From contig NZ_CAMDCK010000006.1 in NCBI RefSeq assembly GCF_945890115.1, positions 1 through 64,000 on the forward strand: a DNA stretch of 64,000 bases, written 5' to 3'. Below, in pieces: positions 17,351 to 25,691 of the stretch. The position numbers and the translations under genes were made by a program. Every line of letters begins with the position of its first letter. Positions within the stretch are counted from its first letter, which is position 1. The notes under the pieces are model-generated. The model made no database searches, was not told the DNA's origin, and was given only the letters and a program-made list of their open reading frames with translations. The DNA is from Sphingorhabdus sp. EL138. Lineage in GTDB: Bacteria; Pseudomonadota; Alphaproteobacteria; Sphingomonadales; Sphingomonadaceae.

Positions 17351-17881
17351 GAGCTTAATGTTGAACTACGCCGTGGGAAGTTTCGCTATTAACGCTTTTT
17401 CAAAAATAGTGCGCTTGCATTTCAATTTGACGATTGCCAGGCTGCCTTCGATAATTATCAAATGATTTGAATTTAGGTTGAGAACTCTGATGGAATTGAC
17501 CGGCCCGCAATCAGGAGGGCGCCGCGATTGTTATTGCATAATCGCCTCCTTGGCCAGTGCTGGGCGAAGGTGGAGCGCAGTAGAACCGGAGGACGGAGAT
17601 GGACGGAACCACTTTGCTGTCAGTATAAACGATCCAATTGTCGTCAACTGGCTCCGTGGCACCAGTGCACGGGCAGGGACCATTTTCTTGTCTCAGTAGC
17701 AGTTAACCCCAGGTGTCGTTGGTTCCACCGCGGCCACATCTGAATTAGTCATTTTTGTGAAGATCGCAGCGGAACTGCCAAACAACTGTTTGTACATCGT
17801 GCCCGCGGAGAGTGTGGTTCAGTAGGATAAATGTGACGCAGGCTATGTTAACCCGATAAAGTTATGCGATGCAGAGCGGCC
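17351..17881. other. Gene-poor spacer at the island border
   Basis: About 530 bases with no reading frame I can assign to a protein. Its left part is AT-rich. An imperfect hairpin lies at 17513-17550: AGGAG and GCGATT on the left pair with AATCGC and CTCCT on the right. The spacer separates the core genes and etfA remnant from the first island gene (a P450 read leftward) and may hold decayed sequence. Confidence 0.6.
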
Positions 17882-19171
17882 CTATACATCCCAAAGCACA
17901 TGCAAGGCATCCGGTCCGCGCATATTTAGACCCCTGATCTCGGGATGTGCAAAAGCAGGATCAAAGCGGAGATTAGGTAGGTCGAGGATAGCATCAAGCG
18001 CAACCTCCATCTCCGCCAGCGCCATATGCATTCCCATGCACATATGAGGGCCAAAGCCAAAGCTAAGGAGCGGCCGCATTGGTCGTTTTAGCCAAAGCCG
18101 GTCGGGGTCTTCATAGCTTTCAGGGTCGCGGTTGGCCGCTGCAATCGAAAGGACCACTGCCGTTCCCTTGGAGACCGGCGTTCCATTGATTTCCATGTCT
18201 CTAGCCGCAATCCGCGCGACTGCACCTGCAGTCGGATCGCGCCGCATGGTTTCCATTACGGCTTTGGGAACCAACGTACGATCATTACGTACCTCTTCAA
18301 GTACATCGGGATTTTCGAGCAATTGCACGACCATATTGGCAATACTACGCGTTGTCGTCTCCCCGGCGGCGAGCAGCAGCATCCGAATGAAGGCTGCAAT
18401 CTCTTCATCGGTGAAGCATTGACCCTCATGTTCGACTTGCATCATATGACCGAGAATATCTACCCGCATCTCGCCGCGTGCGCGGTAGGCTTGCACTACG
18501 GGCAACAACGTATCGTACATTGATTGCCCGGCCACCATCGATTGCGGGACAGTGATTTTGGCTACCTCTGGATCGGCCTGCGGTGCAGCGACGACCTGAA
18601 TAGCCCAGCTTGCGAGGTTCGAGAGCAGTTCTTCCTCATGTGGGAAGCCGAAATAGGCGTATATCGCGCGGATCGGGAAGGGCAATGCAAATTCCCGCAG
18701 AAGATCTGCTTTACCGTTGGGCCGCAACCGGTCGACAAATTCATCTACCGCTACAGGACGGATCATCGTCTCTACCAGCTTGCGGATTTCGGACCGCATG
18801 AAGGGTTTTTGTAGCGTAGCGCGGAATTTGTCATGCTCTTCGCCATCCATTGCAGTGAGCAGCATGTTATCCACAGCCGCACCAAAGCCGTCGCCGACGA
18901 TATAGCTCAACCAGTCTTTCGGATTCACAAGGACGGCATGAATATCCTTATAGCGAAACAAGCTTATCGTCGGCCGGCCGGTCATCATATAATCGGCCAT
19001 GCTGGGGATCATATTTTCCAGTAGAATATCTCCGTGCATCACCGGACATTTGAGGCGTTTTTCGGCGAGCATGGGGTAAGGGTTGTTTGGCGCTTTGCCT
19101 GAATATCCGTTAGTGACCAGTGAATAATCGGCGACCATCTGGTCAAGCGGATCGAGTTTCACGTTGCTCAT
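17882..19171 (-). CDS. Cytochrome P450 (first)
   Basis: A 429-residue soluble bacterial P450. Heme ligand Cys378 lies in FGFGPHMCMG, the oxygen-binding I helix has LLAAGETTTRS, and the K-helix region has AVMETMRRDP (ExxR). It inserts one oxygen atom into a substrate using electrons from a ferredoxin and reductase; a ferredoxin (29769) and FAD reductase (26500) in this island are candidates. Start ATG 19171 was chosen to give MSNVKLDPLDQ, since the open frame further upstream has no family support. It stands alone, divergent from the hydrolase/flavin-reductase fusion, with a copy of the island palindrome 62 bases before the start. Confidence 0.95.
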   Translation of the reverse strand: MSNVKLDPLDQMVADYSLVTNGYSGKAPNNPYPMLAEKRLKCPVMHGDILLENMIPSMADYMMTGRPTISLFRYKDIHAVLVNPKDWLSYIVGDGFGAAVDNMLLTAMDGEEHDKFRATLQKPFMRSEIRKLVETMIRPVAVDEFVDRLRPNGKADLLREFALPFPIRAIYAYFGFPHEEELLSNLASWAIQVVAAPQADPEVAKITVPQSMVAGQSMYDTLLPVVQAYRARGEMRVDILGHMMQVEHEGQCFTDEEIAAFIRMLLLAAGETTTRSIANMVVQLLENPDVLEEVRNDRTLVPKAVMETMRRDPTAGAVARIAARDMEINGTPVSKGTAVVLSIAAANRDPESYEDPDRLWLKRPMRPLLSFGFGPHMCMGMHMALAEMEVALDAILDLPNLRFDPAFAHPEIRGLNMRGPDALHVLWDV

Positions 19172-19233
19172 GATCTGGCTTTCATATCCTGCTCTATTTC
19201 TGTTGTTAAAGCTGAGTCTAGCGCGCTCATGCA

Positions 19234-19249
19234 CCTGTCATAAGGTATG
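19234..19249 (-). promoter_or_regulatory. Island palindrome copy (P450 leader)
   Basis: CCTGTCATAAGGTATG, a 5-of-6 match to the CCTnTC-N4-GGTAGG form. It lies 62 bases before the P450 start at 19171 and 109 before the divergent gene at 19359. Candidate operator; see the regulon finding. Confidence 0.5.
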
Positions 19250-19358
19250 TTCGTTTGACGGCCGTAAAGTCCAATTTTGCTTGGATCGCTGGCTGTGTAC
19301 ATCGGCATTATGCAACGGTCGGAAATATAGGTTGCGGGTAGGTACGGAGTCGATTGTT

Positions 19359-20588
19359 ATGAGTTATATGCGTGAATTCAAGGGGTTCGCAGGTATTCGT
19401 ATCGAAGCTGATGATATTGGGTCGGCAGATGATCCTTCGATCTTATTGCTTCATGGTGGGGGGCAGACGCGAAAAGTTTGGGCGGATGTTGCCGACGCGC
19501 TGCACCAAGCCGGTCGCCATGTCATCAATCTCGATTTGCGTGGGCATGGCGGCAGCGAATGGCCAGAAGATGGACGTTATGACTTTGACGCCTACGTCGA
19601 AGATTTGCGCGCAGTTCTGTCGCAGATGCGCACAAGGCCGGTTGTCGTTGCCGCCATGCTGGGCGGATGGATCGCAACAATCGCGTTGGCAGACGAGGCT
19701 GCAACGCTGGCCGCTGGGCTCGTGCTTGTTGATCTGCCAGCGACAGATGATGTTGCGATGGCCAAAGCAGCGTCGGAAAAGCTTCGTGAGTCAGTGACGT
19801 CAAGTCTTGGCAACCCAGAATTTGATGTGCGGATTTTTGACCAGTTCGAGATGACTGGGGTGACCGATCGGATCGCGCTGGCGGCTCCGCAAATCAACAT
19901 CCCGGTTTTGTTCGTGCGTGGCGCGCTCAGTGAACTTGCAAATAGCGAGCAGGCAGCGGCCTTCGTTAGCCAGTTGTCCGATGCCGAATCTGTCGAGGTC
20001 GAAGATAGCGGTCTTCTTGTTACCGCCGAGCGTGTGGATAGCTTTAATGGTTTGCTGCTAGATTTTCTTGAACGCAAACAGCCGCGCTTTGTACCAGAAT
20101 TTCGTAAAGGTTCAGACGCACGAACGTTTCGCGACGCTTTGGGTTGTTTTGCCACCGGGATTACTGTCATCACTGCGATGGATCCGATGGGTAAACCCAT
20201 TGGATTGACCGCTAACAGTTTCACCAGCGTATCACTCGATCCGCCATTGTTGCTTGTTTGCATCGCAAACGCCGCTGGCAGCGCCCCAATCATGCGGAAC
20301 GCAGACCACTTTGCTGTCAATGTGTTGCAGATTGGTCAGCAACCAACGTCGAACCGTTTTGCCGGCAAAGGTGAAGACCGGTTCGCCAACACACCATGGG
20401 AAGTCGGCGAGTTCGGTACGCCGGTCCTCACAGGGTCTCTGAGCAGCTTTGAATGTGAACGCGATGCTTTGCACGACGGTGGCGACCACTTTATCCTTGT
20501 CGGTCGCGTGCTTAAGGCTATGTTTGAGCCCCGGCGTGATCCTTTGCTATATTTCCGCGGTAAATACCGTAGATTGCATTTTGCCTGA
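19359..20588 (+). CDS. Fusion: inactive alpha/beta hydrolase domain plus flavin reductase
   Basis: A 409-residue two-domain protein. Residues 20 to about 245 are an alpha/beta hydrolase fold (LLHGGGQTRKVW, NLDLRGHGGSEWPEDG), but the nucleophile elbow reads AAMLGG with Met100 where Ser is expected, and the late His position reads SGLLVTAERVDSF (Leu219). The related enzyme at 45194 keeps both (GASRGG, VGHMFTADRNDAF). Residues 255-409 are a flavin reductase of the HpaC/HsaB type (FRDALGCFATGITVITA, GLTANSFTSVSLDPPLLLV, DHFILVGRV), which supplies reduced FMN or FAD to two-component oxygenases. The HsaA-like oxygenase at 23815 is a likely client. The hydrolase part may now bind rather than cleave. 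Confidence 0.85.
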   Translation: MSYMREFKGFAGIRIEADDIGSADDPSILLLHGGGQTRKVWADVADALHQAGRHVINLDLRGHGGSEWPEDGRYDFDAYVEDLRAVLSQMRTRPVVVAAMLGGWIATIALADEAATLAAGLVLVDLPATDDVAMAKAASEKLRESVTSSLGNPEFDVRIFDQFEMTGVTDRIALAAPQINIPVLFVRGALSELANSEQAAAFVSQLSDAESVEVEDSGLLVTAERVDSFNGLLLDFLERKQPRFVPEFRKGSDARTFRDALGCFATGITVITAMDPMGKPIGLTANSFTSVSLDPPLLLVCIANAAGSAPIMRNADHFAVNVLQIGQQPTSNRFAGKGEDRFANTPWEVGEFGTPVLTGSLSSFECERDALHDGGDHFILVGRVLKAMFEPRRDPLLYFRGKYRRLHFA

Positions 20589-20606
20589 GGGTAAGCGAGC
20601 TAAAAT

Positions 20607-20622
20607 CCTGTCCCTTGGTAGG
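20607..20622 (+). promoter_or_regulatory. Island palindrome copy (P450/nitroreductase leader)
   Basis: CCTGTCCCTTGGTAGG, exactly 56 bases before the ATG at 20679. The spacing equals that of the copies at 32306 and 42733. Confidence 0.65.
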
Positions 20623-20678
20623 TAGCGATGCCGTTGGTATTGCATAAGTGTCCTCCATTGTATTGGGAGAAAATGGCC

Positions 20679-21896
20679 ATGCTTGGCGTTCAGGTTACCG
20701 AAGCTCCAGCCCACGTACCCAACGATCTGGTTCGCGACTATCCGATCAAAATGGGCGGCACTATAGATGAAAATCCGTTTGACCGGATCATTCCCGATAT
20801 TCACCGCACGATGCCACCGATCTTCTATTCTCTTGATGCGTATCCAGGTGGGACGCCCGCTTGGATTGTCCGGCGAGTTGAGGATTTGCAGACAATTTAT
20901 TACGATACTGACAGTTTTTCCAACAAGGATTTTGCGCCCTTTGCGTTGCTGGTGGGTGAGACGTGGAGCTCGCTTCCTGCCGAAACTGACCCGCCGATGC
21001 ATGCACTGTACCGTAAGTTCGTTAACCCCATTTTTACGCCCAAAAAAATCAACGTGCTGGACGAGAAAATCCGGCAATATGCCCGTGAATATTGCGCCGC
21101 GATTAAGGCGAAGGGCAGTTGCGAATTCATGGCTGACTTTGCTTTTGAATTCCCGATCAAAGTGTTCCTTGAACTGATGGGGCTTCCGCTTGAAATGACG
21201 GCTGAATTTCTCGAATGGGAAATGGGGCTGCTGCACACCAACGACCTGGGCGTCATCGCCGCGAGCACGCGCAAGGTCGTAGATTATCTACGTGGCGAGA
21301 TTGCCGACCGCAAGGCCAATCCACGCGACGACCTTATCAGCTACGGCGTCACCGCCGAAATCGACGGTCGTGCGCTGACCAATGATGAATTGGTTGGCTT
21401 CACTTTCAACCTGTTTATCGGCGGTATGGATACCGTATCAACCAACATCGCGTGGCAGTTCCGTCATCTTGCCGAACATCCCAATCATCAAAATACACTA
21501 CGCAACAACCCATCGATGATCCCCGATGCGATAGAAGAGTTGATGCGCGCTTATCCCGCCGTGACGACATTCCGGACGTGTGCAAAGCCGGTGACGGTCG
21601 CCGGCGTTACTTTCCAACCGGGTGACAAAATCGCGATGCCCACCAGCCTCGCCGGGCGCGATCCGGAAGCTTATGACAATGCCGATCAGGTGATATTGGA
21701 CCGCAAATCGCGTTATATGAGCTTTGGCTATGGCCCGCATCTGTGCGTGGGCATGCACTTGGCGCGCCGTGAAATGCGGATCGCGCTTGAAGAATTTCTT
21801 GCTACGATACCCGAGTTCCGCATCGCCGACGACGCGGTTGTTCAAACTCACACTGGCGGCATATTGCAGCCGGTAACGCTTCCCCTAGTTTGGTAA
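20679..21896 (+). CDS. Cytochrome P450 (second)
   Basis: A 405-residue P450 with heme ligand Cys356 in FGYGPHLCVG, the I-helix segment NLFIGGMDTVSTN (a variant of AGxxTT) and ELMRAYPA (ExxR). I chose ATG 20679 because GGGAGA lies eight bases upstream; ATGs at 20628 and 20673 are in frame but poorly placed. It should hydroxylate a hydrophobic substrate with ferredoxin-delivered electrons. The nitroreductase gene follows after 4 bases, so the pair forms an operon with its own copy of the island palindrome. Confidence 0.95.
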   Translation: MLGVQVTEAPAHVPNDLVRDYPIKMGGTIDENPFDRIIPDIHRTMPPIFYSLDAYPGGTPAWIVRRVEDLQTIYYDTDSFSNKDFAPFALLVGETWSSLPAETDPPMHALYRKFVNPIFTPKKINVLDEKIRQYAREYCAAIKAKGSCEFMADFAFEFPIKVFLELMGLPLEMTAEFLEWEMGLLHTNDLGVIAASTRKVVDYLRGEIADRKANPRDDLISYGVTAEIDGRALTNDELVGFTFNLFIGGMDTVSTNIAWQFRHLAEHPNHQNTLRNNPSMIPDAIEELMRAYPAVTTFRTCAKPVTVAGVTFQPGDKIAMPTSLAGRDPEAYDNADQVILDRKSRYMSFGYGPHLCVGMHLARREMRIALEEFLATIPEFRIADDAVVQTHTGGILQPVTLPLVW

Positions 21897-21900
21897 ACCA

Positions 21901-22470
21901 TTGGAGCTTTCCGGCCTGTTCAAAGATGCACGGACTTTCGGTGATTTTGAAGATCGAGCGGTTTCCCCCGAGCTGTTGCGGATCCTATATGATAGTCTAA
22001 AATGGGGACCAACCTCCGCCAATAGCTGTCCAGCGCGGTTTGTGTTTGTGACTTCGCCATTAGCAAAAGCCCGGCTGTTACCGTGCGTGAACGCGGGCAA
22101 TATCGAAAAGGTGAAGTCGGCTCCAGTGACGGCAATTATCGCGGGCGACACGCGCTTTTACGAATTTATGCCGCAATTATACCCAGCGCGCGATTTCAAA
22201 GCTTTGTTTCAAAATAACGAAGCATCAGCGAAAGATCTGATCGCGCGGAATGTACCAATGCAAGGCGCCTATATGATTATCGCCGCCCGCGCGCTCGGGC
22301 TGGATTGCGGACCAATGTCTGGTTTTGAATCCGAGAAAATTAATGCAGAATTTTTCCCTGATGGCCGCTGGAAGGTAAATTTTATCTGCAACCTTGGTTA
22401 TGGTGCAAAAGCCGGGCAACATTCGCGTAATCCACGCCTTACTTTCGACGAGGCATGTGTGATTGATTGA
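21901..22470 (+). CDS. Nitroreductase-family protein, RutE/HadB type
   Basis: A 189-residue flavoprotein close to the malonic-semialdehyde-reductase (RutE) branch of nitroreductases: FKDARTFGDFEDRAVS, LKWGPTSANSCPARFVFV, MQGAYMIIAARALGLDCGP and FFPDGRWKVNFICNLGYG. Such enzymes use FMN and NAD(P)H to reduce aldehydes or enones; the substrate here is unknown. The start appears to be TTG 21901, four bases after the P450 stop; no ATG fits. Tight coupling to the P450 suggests it acts on the P450 product. Confidence 0.87.
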   Translation: MELSGLFKDARTFGDFEDRAVSPELLRILYDSLKWGPTSANSCPARFVFVTSPLAKARLLPCVNAGNIEKVKSAPVTAIIAGDTRFYEFMPQLYPARDFKALFQNNEASAKDLIARNVPMQGAYMIIAARALGLDCGPMSGFESEKINAEFFPDGRWKVNFICNLGYGAKAGQHSRNPRLTFDEACVID

Positions 22471-22542
22471 TCGGATGGCCGATTCACACAATAGCGTTTT
22501 GGTATCACCTAGGTCACTCTGTGACATTCATGCCCCCTTGCA

Positions 22543-22564
22543 AATGCCTTTGATGGAAGGCATT
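22543..22564. repeat. Perfect inverted repeat before the DUF3089 gene
   Basis: Arms AATGCCTT/AAGGCATT (8 bp, perfect) around TGATGG, ending 31 bases before the ATG at 22596. It lacks a T run, so an operator or mRNA hairpin is more likely than a terminator. A second small palindrome, GTCAC-TCT-GTGAC, lies at 22513-22525. Confidence 0.55.
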
Positions 22565-22595
22565 CTTATTGAAATTTCGGTGAGAGGATAACGCT

Positions 22596-23726
22596 ATGAT
22601 TACGACGTTGCTTATTGCGGCGGCAGCAGCCACGAATCCGATTCCGAATGACTATAGTCTTGCGCAAAACTGGCTATGCCGACCCGGTCGCCGGGATGCG
22701 TGCACGGTCAATACCGACATCACCGCGATCGCAGCGGACGGAACCATCGCCGTCCGCAAATCGACAAAGGCTAGAAATCCCAAAGCTGACTGCTTCTTTG
22801 TCTATCCCACCTTATCTTCCGATGAGGGGGGTAATAGCGACATGGTTGCCAATGATGAGGAACGCAGGGTCATCGAGACGCAATTTGCCCGATTCGGTGA
22901 AACATGCCGGACCTTTGCGCCGATCTATCGCTCGGTGACGATCTCGGCACTACGCGCATTACTGATGGGAAAGCCAATTTCGACCGACCGCGAACTTAAT
23001 TATAACGATGTTCGGGATGCTTGGCGGCATTATCTTGCGACCGATAACCAGGGGCGGCCGTTTGTGCTCCTCGGTCATAGTCAGGGCGCGGGATTGCTAA
23101 AACGGCTCGTTGCGGAAGAAATCGATGGCAAGCCAACTCAGAAATTAATGCTCTCGGCGATGCTGGCAGGAACGAATGTGCTGGTTGCGAAGGGTAAAGA
23201 GCTGGGTGGTGACTTTAAATCTACACCGCTGTGCCGCAAGTCGGATCAAACTGGCTGTGTTCTGGCGTGGGTAACATTTAGGGAGGCTGCTGTTCCGCCT
23301 ATAAACGCAAGATTTGGACGTACTGACATTGCGGACCGCGAAGTCGCTTGCACCAATCCGGCTAAACTGAGTGGCGGCAATGCTCCTTTGCAAGCTGTGC
23401 TTCCAAGGGAGAGTGTCGGCGCTGACATGGCAGTGTCTCCGACATCGTGGACGAGTGACCAGAAGCTGATCACAACCGGCCACGTAAGCGTGCCCGGACT
23501 GTATTCAGGGCAGTGCGTTTCCGCAAATGGCGCAAATTATCTCGCCGTAAGGCTTAGCCTGGGGCTTCCAAATGGACGGGTCCTTGACCCGGGCGGCGAC
23601 CTAAAATTTGGTCCCATGATCGCCAAAGACTGGGGTTTGCATCTGCTTGATATCAACATCGTACAGCAGGATATGGTCGATTTAATCGGGATTCAACTAT
23701 CCGCCTGGGAAAAGAGCAGGCCGTGA
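22596..23726 (+). CDS. Exported DUF3089 hydrolase-like protein
   Basis: A 376-residue protein with a short signal-like N-terminus (MITTLLIAAAAATNP) and the DUF3089 core: CRPGRRDACTVNTD, ADCFFVYPTLSSDE, and the nucleophile elbow LLGHSQGAGLLKRL of an alpha/beta hydrolase. Members are thought to be esterases or lipases; the natural substrate is not known. AGAGGATAACGCT precedes the ATG. It is alone between the nitroreductase and the convergent HsaA-like gene. It could release a hydrophobic island substrate from an ester, which is only inference. Confidence 0.82.
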   Translation: MITTLLIAAAAATNPIPNDYSLAQNWLCRPGRRDACTVNTDITAIAADGTIAVRKSTKARNPKADCFFVYPTLSSDEGGNSDMVANDEERRVIETQFARFGETCRTFAPIYRSVTISALRALLMGKPISTDRELNYNDVRDAWRHYLATDNQGRPFVLLGHSQGAGLLKRLVAEEIDGKPTQKLMLSAMLAGTNVLVAKGKELGGDFKSTPLCRKSDQTGCVLAWVTFREAAVPPINARFGRTDIADREVACTNPAKLSGGNAPLQAVLPRESVGADMAVSPTSWTSDQKLITTGHVSVPGLYSGQCVSANGANYLAVRLSLGLPNGRVLDPGGDLKFGPMIAKDWGLHLLDINIVQQDMVDLIGIQLSAWEKSRP

Positions 23727-23814
23727 ATTAGTTGTTCCCGGGACGTACCAAATGCCGTTGCAGGGCAGGCTATGGGCCCAGCACCCCCTTGGGGCGCCGG
23801 GCCGATATTCAAAA

Positions 23815-25041
23815 TCAGTAAGCGCCAGGTGGCGAAATCTTGTCGCCCCCTGCGATATCGCGGCCATAGATCTCATAACCAATCGTTGGGATATTCTGGA
23901 TGTGGCGCAGGGCCATTGAGACATCCCTCCAATAGCGGCTGATGGGCTTATCAAGCATGAAGCCTGACGACCCTGTCTGAAACATCAGCGATTCCGATGC
24001 GCTGTGGATCATCTTGATCATCTGGGCACATTGTGCACGATGTCGGGCTTTGTCTGCGATTGTCAGCTCGGCACCGGTCAGCGCGACTTTGTCCAATTCG
24101 CCCACAAGATGGAACAGGACCAGCTTGGCGGTATCGAGCATGGCGGCTGCCTCACCCAGATCACGCATATATGCTCCCGAGCCGGTGCGCGGGCCAATGA
24201 GAGTAGTGAGAACAGGCTTGCCAGATTCTGCAGTTACGATTTCCAGCATGGCTTCAACCGCGCCGATCAACTGCGCGATGCCGGTGGTCCGCACAACCGG
24301 AACCACGGGCAGAACGTCCGACGGGGCACCAAAATGTCGCTTGGTTCGGTCAATCTGGCCCGCGCGCTCGTTCATTAACACCATCTGACCTTCGGGGATG
24401 AACACGTCGGTCGCGACGCTGATATCCGATCCCGTGCCCTGCATTCCGGTGACATACCAAGCGTCCTTGATTGTGAGATCCTTGAAAGGAATATAGCACA
24501 TGCTGATACCGGGAACGACCGGGCCGTCATAACCTTCCAGCACAACGCCCTGCTGAGCCCAAGTGGACTGGCGAGAGCCAGAGGTGTAGGGCCAGGAACC
24601 GTTGATGATCCAGCCGCCGTCAACTTTACGGGCCTTACCGGGTGGGTTATAAGCACCGCAAACGGTTGCCGGGCCATTTGCAAAGACGACATCCTGGACG
24701 CTGTCTGGCGCGAGGCTCGCGACCCAGCTGGTTCCATTAATGATTTGCGCCACCCAGCTTATAGACGGATCGCCTTTGGCGATTTCGATCTGCATTCTAC
24801 AAAAATCGGTCAAAGAAAGACCGACGCCACCGAGGCGCCTCGGTAACAAAGCGGATAGGATATTGTTGTCGAACAATGCTTTCTCCGCCGTCTTAGTCGG
24901 CGCGCGAAGTTTCTCGCCAGCGGCGGCTTCGGCCTGAAATAGCGGGCGGAGTTCTTTCGCCTTGGCAATCATCGCGTCGGCTGTGGCGCGATCGGCAAAG
25001 GTTGTAAGGTCTTCTGTTCTCAAGTTTGCAACGGTAGCCAT
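23815..25041 (-). CDS. HsaA-like flavin-dependent monooxygenase (acyl-CoA dehydrogenase fold)
   Basis: A 408-residue protein with the acyl-CoA dehydrogenase fold but of the class D oxygenase type: LLPRRLGGVGLSLTDF, ISWVAQIINGTSWVA, GGWIINGSWPYTSGS and a C-terminal LDKPISRYWRDVSMALRH. HsaA (3-HSA hydroxylase of cholesterol catabolism) and related enzymes use reduced flavin from a separate reductase to hydroxylate phenols or polycyclic substrates. The only flavin-reductase domain in the island is the fusion at 19359. The start ATG 25041 has AAGGAC upstream. It is the last gene of the operon that begins with the Rieske alpha subunit. Confidence 0.85.
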   Translation of the reverse strand: MATVANLRTEDLTTFADRATADAMIAKAKELRPLFQAEAAAGEKLRAPTKTAEKALFDNNILSALLPRRLGGVGLSLTDFCRMQIEIAKGDPSISWVAQIINGTSWVASLAPDSVQDVVFANGPATVCGAYNPPGKARKVDGGWIINGSWPYTSGSRQSTWAQQGVVLEGYDGPVVPGISMCYIPFKDLTIKDAWYVTGMQGTGSDISVATDVFIPEGQMVLMNERAGQIDRTKRHFGAPSDVLPVVPVVRTTGIAQLIGAVEAMLEIVTAESGKPVLTTLIGPRTGSGAYMRDLGEAAAMLDTAKLVLFHLVGELDKVALTGAELTIADKARHRAQCAQMIKMIHSASESLMFQTGSSGFMLDKPISRYWRDVSMALRHIQNIPTIGYEIYGRDIAGGDKISPPGAY

Positions 25042-25043
25042 AT

Positions 25044-25691
25044 TCAGTCCTTTCCTATGTCTTTCTGTTCTTGCGCGATTTTTAGCGCCCATTTCTGCAC
25101 ATTTTCGGCGGTATCGTTCCACACTTGCAGCCACTCATCGCTGGCGGGCACGAGCAAGGTGCTGAGCTGCATCCTGACCAGGGTTTCGACAAAGGCATCA
25201 CGGTTGAATGCTCCGCCGACCAATTTTTCAAGATAATCGAACACCGGATCGAGCGCATCGCGCACTGCGATTTTGTAGCGCCCGAACCGACTGCGGAAAA
25301 AGGCTAAGTGAAAGCCGGGCTCTACTTCAAAAACCCGATCTGGCGAGTTTTCGCTAGTGTAGCGTGCGTAGAATTGCATTACTGCTTTGAAGCGCTCGAT
25401 AGGGTCGGCGATGCCTTGCCCTGCGTCACGGATACCGTTCTCAAAACCAGTGCACACAAACTCGCTGACCGCCGCTAGCACTTCGTCTTTATTTGAGAAA
25501 TATCTGTACAGCGTGCCACGTGAAACGCCGCTTGTGTCGATGATATCGCTCATCGATAGCCGTCGCGCCCCCCGGTTGGCGATCACATCGATCGCGCCGC
25601 TAAGGATCTTAATGACGCTGGGAGAAAGATCGACATCATGCGCTATTGTGGGCCAGGGTTCAGGATATGCTTCGGCGGCGACCAGTCTCAT
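25044..25691 (-). CDS. TetR/AcrR-family regulator
   Basis: A 215-residue repressor. The N-terminal HTH (about residues 30-75) reads AIDVIANRGARRLSMSDIID followed by TSGVSRGTLYRYFSNKDEVL, the TetR signature; the remainder is a ligand-binding helical domain. It lies inside the Rieske operon, overlapping the SDR by 4 bases and ending 2 bases before the HsaA-like gene. The palindrome at 29706-29736, in front of the operon's first gene, is a reasonable operator for it, giving autoregulation. The effector is unknown. Confidence 0.9.
   Translation of the reverse strand: MRLVAAEAYPEPWPTIAHDVDLSPSVIKILSGAIDVIANRGARRLSMSDIIDTSGVSRGTLYRYFSNKDEVLAAVSEFVCTGFENGIRDAGQGIADPIERFKAVMQFYARYTSENSPDRVFEVEPGFHLAFFRSRFGRYKIAVRDALDPVFDYLEKLVGGAFNRDAFVETLVRMQLSTLLVPASDEWLQVWNDTAENVQKWALKIAQEQKDIGKD

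Noticed and set aside
17478-17743. Short open frames in the border spacer
   Set aside because: Their translations match no family I know, they overlap each other, and they lack convincing ribosome-binding sites.
19327-19342. ATAGGTTGCGGGTAGG as a further island palindrome before the fusion gene
   Set aside because: The right half fits, but the left half does not pair and it is only 16 bases before the start.
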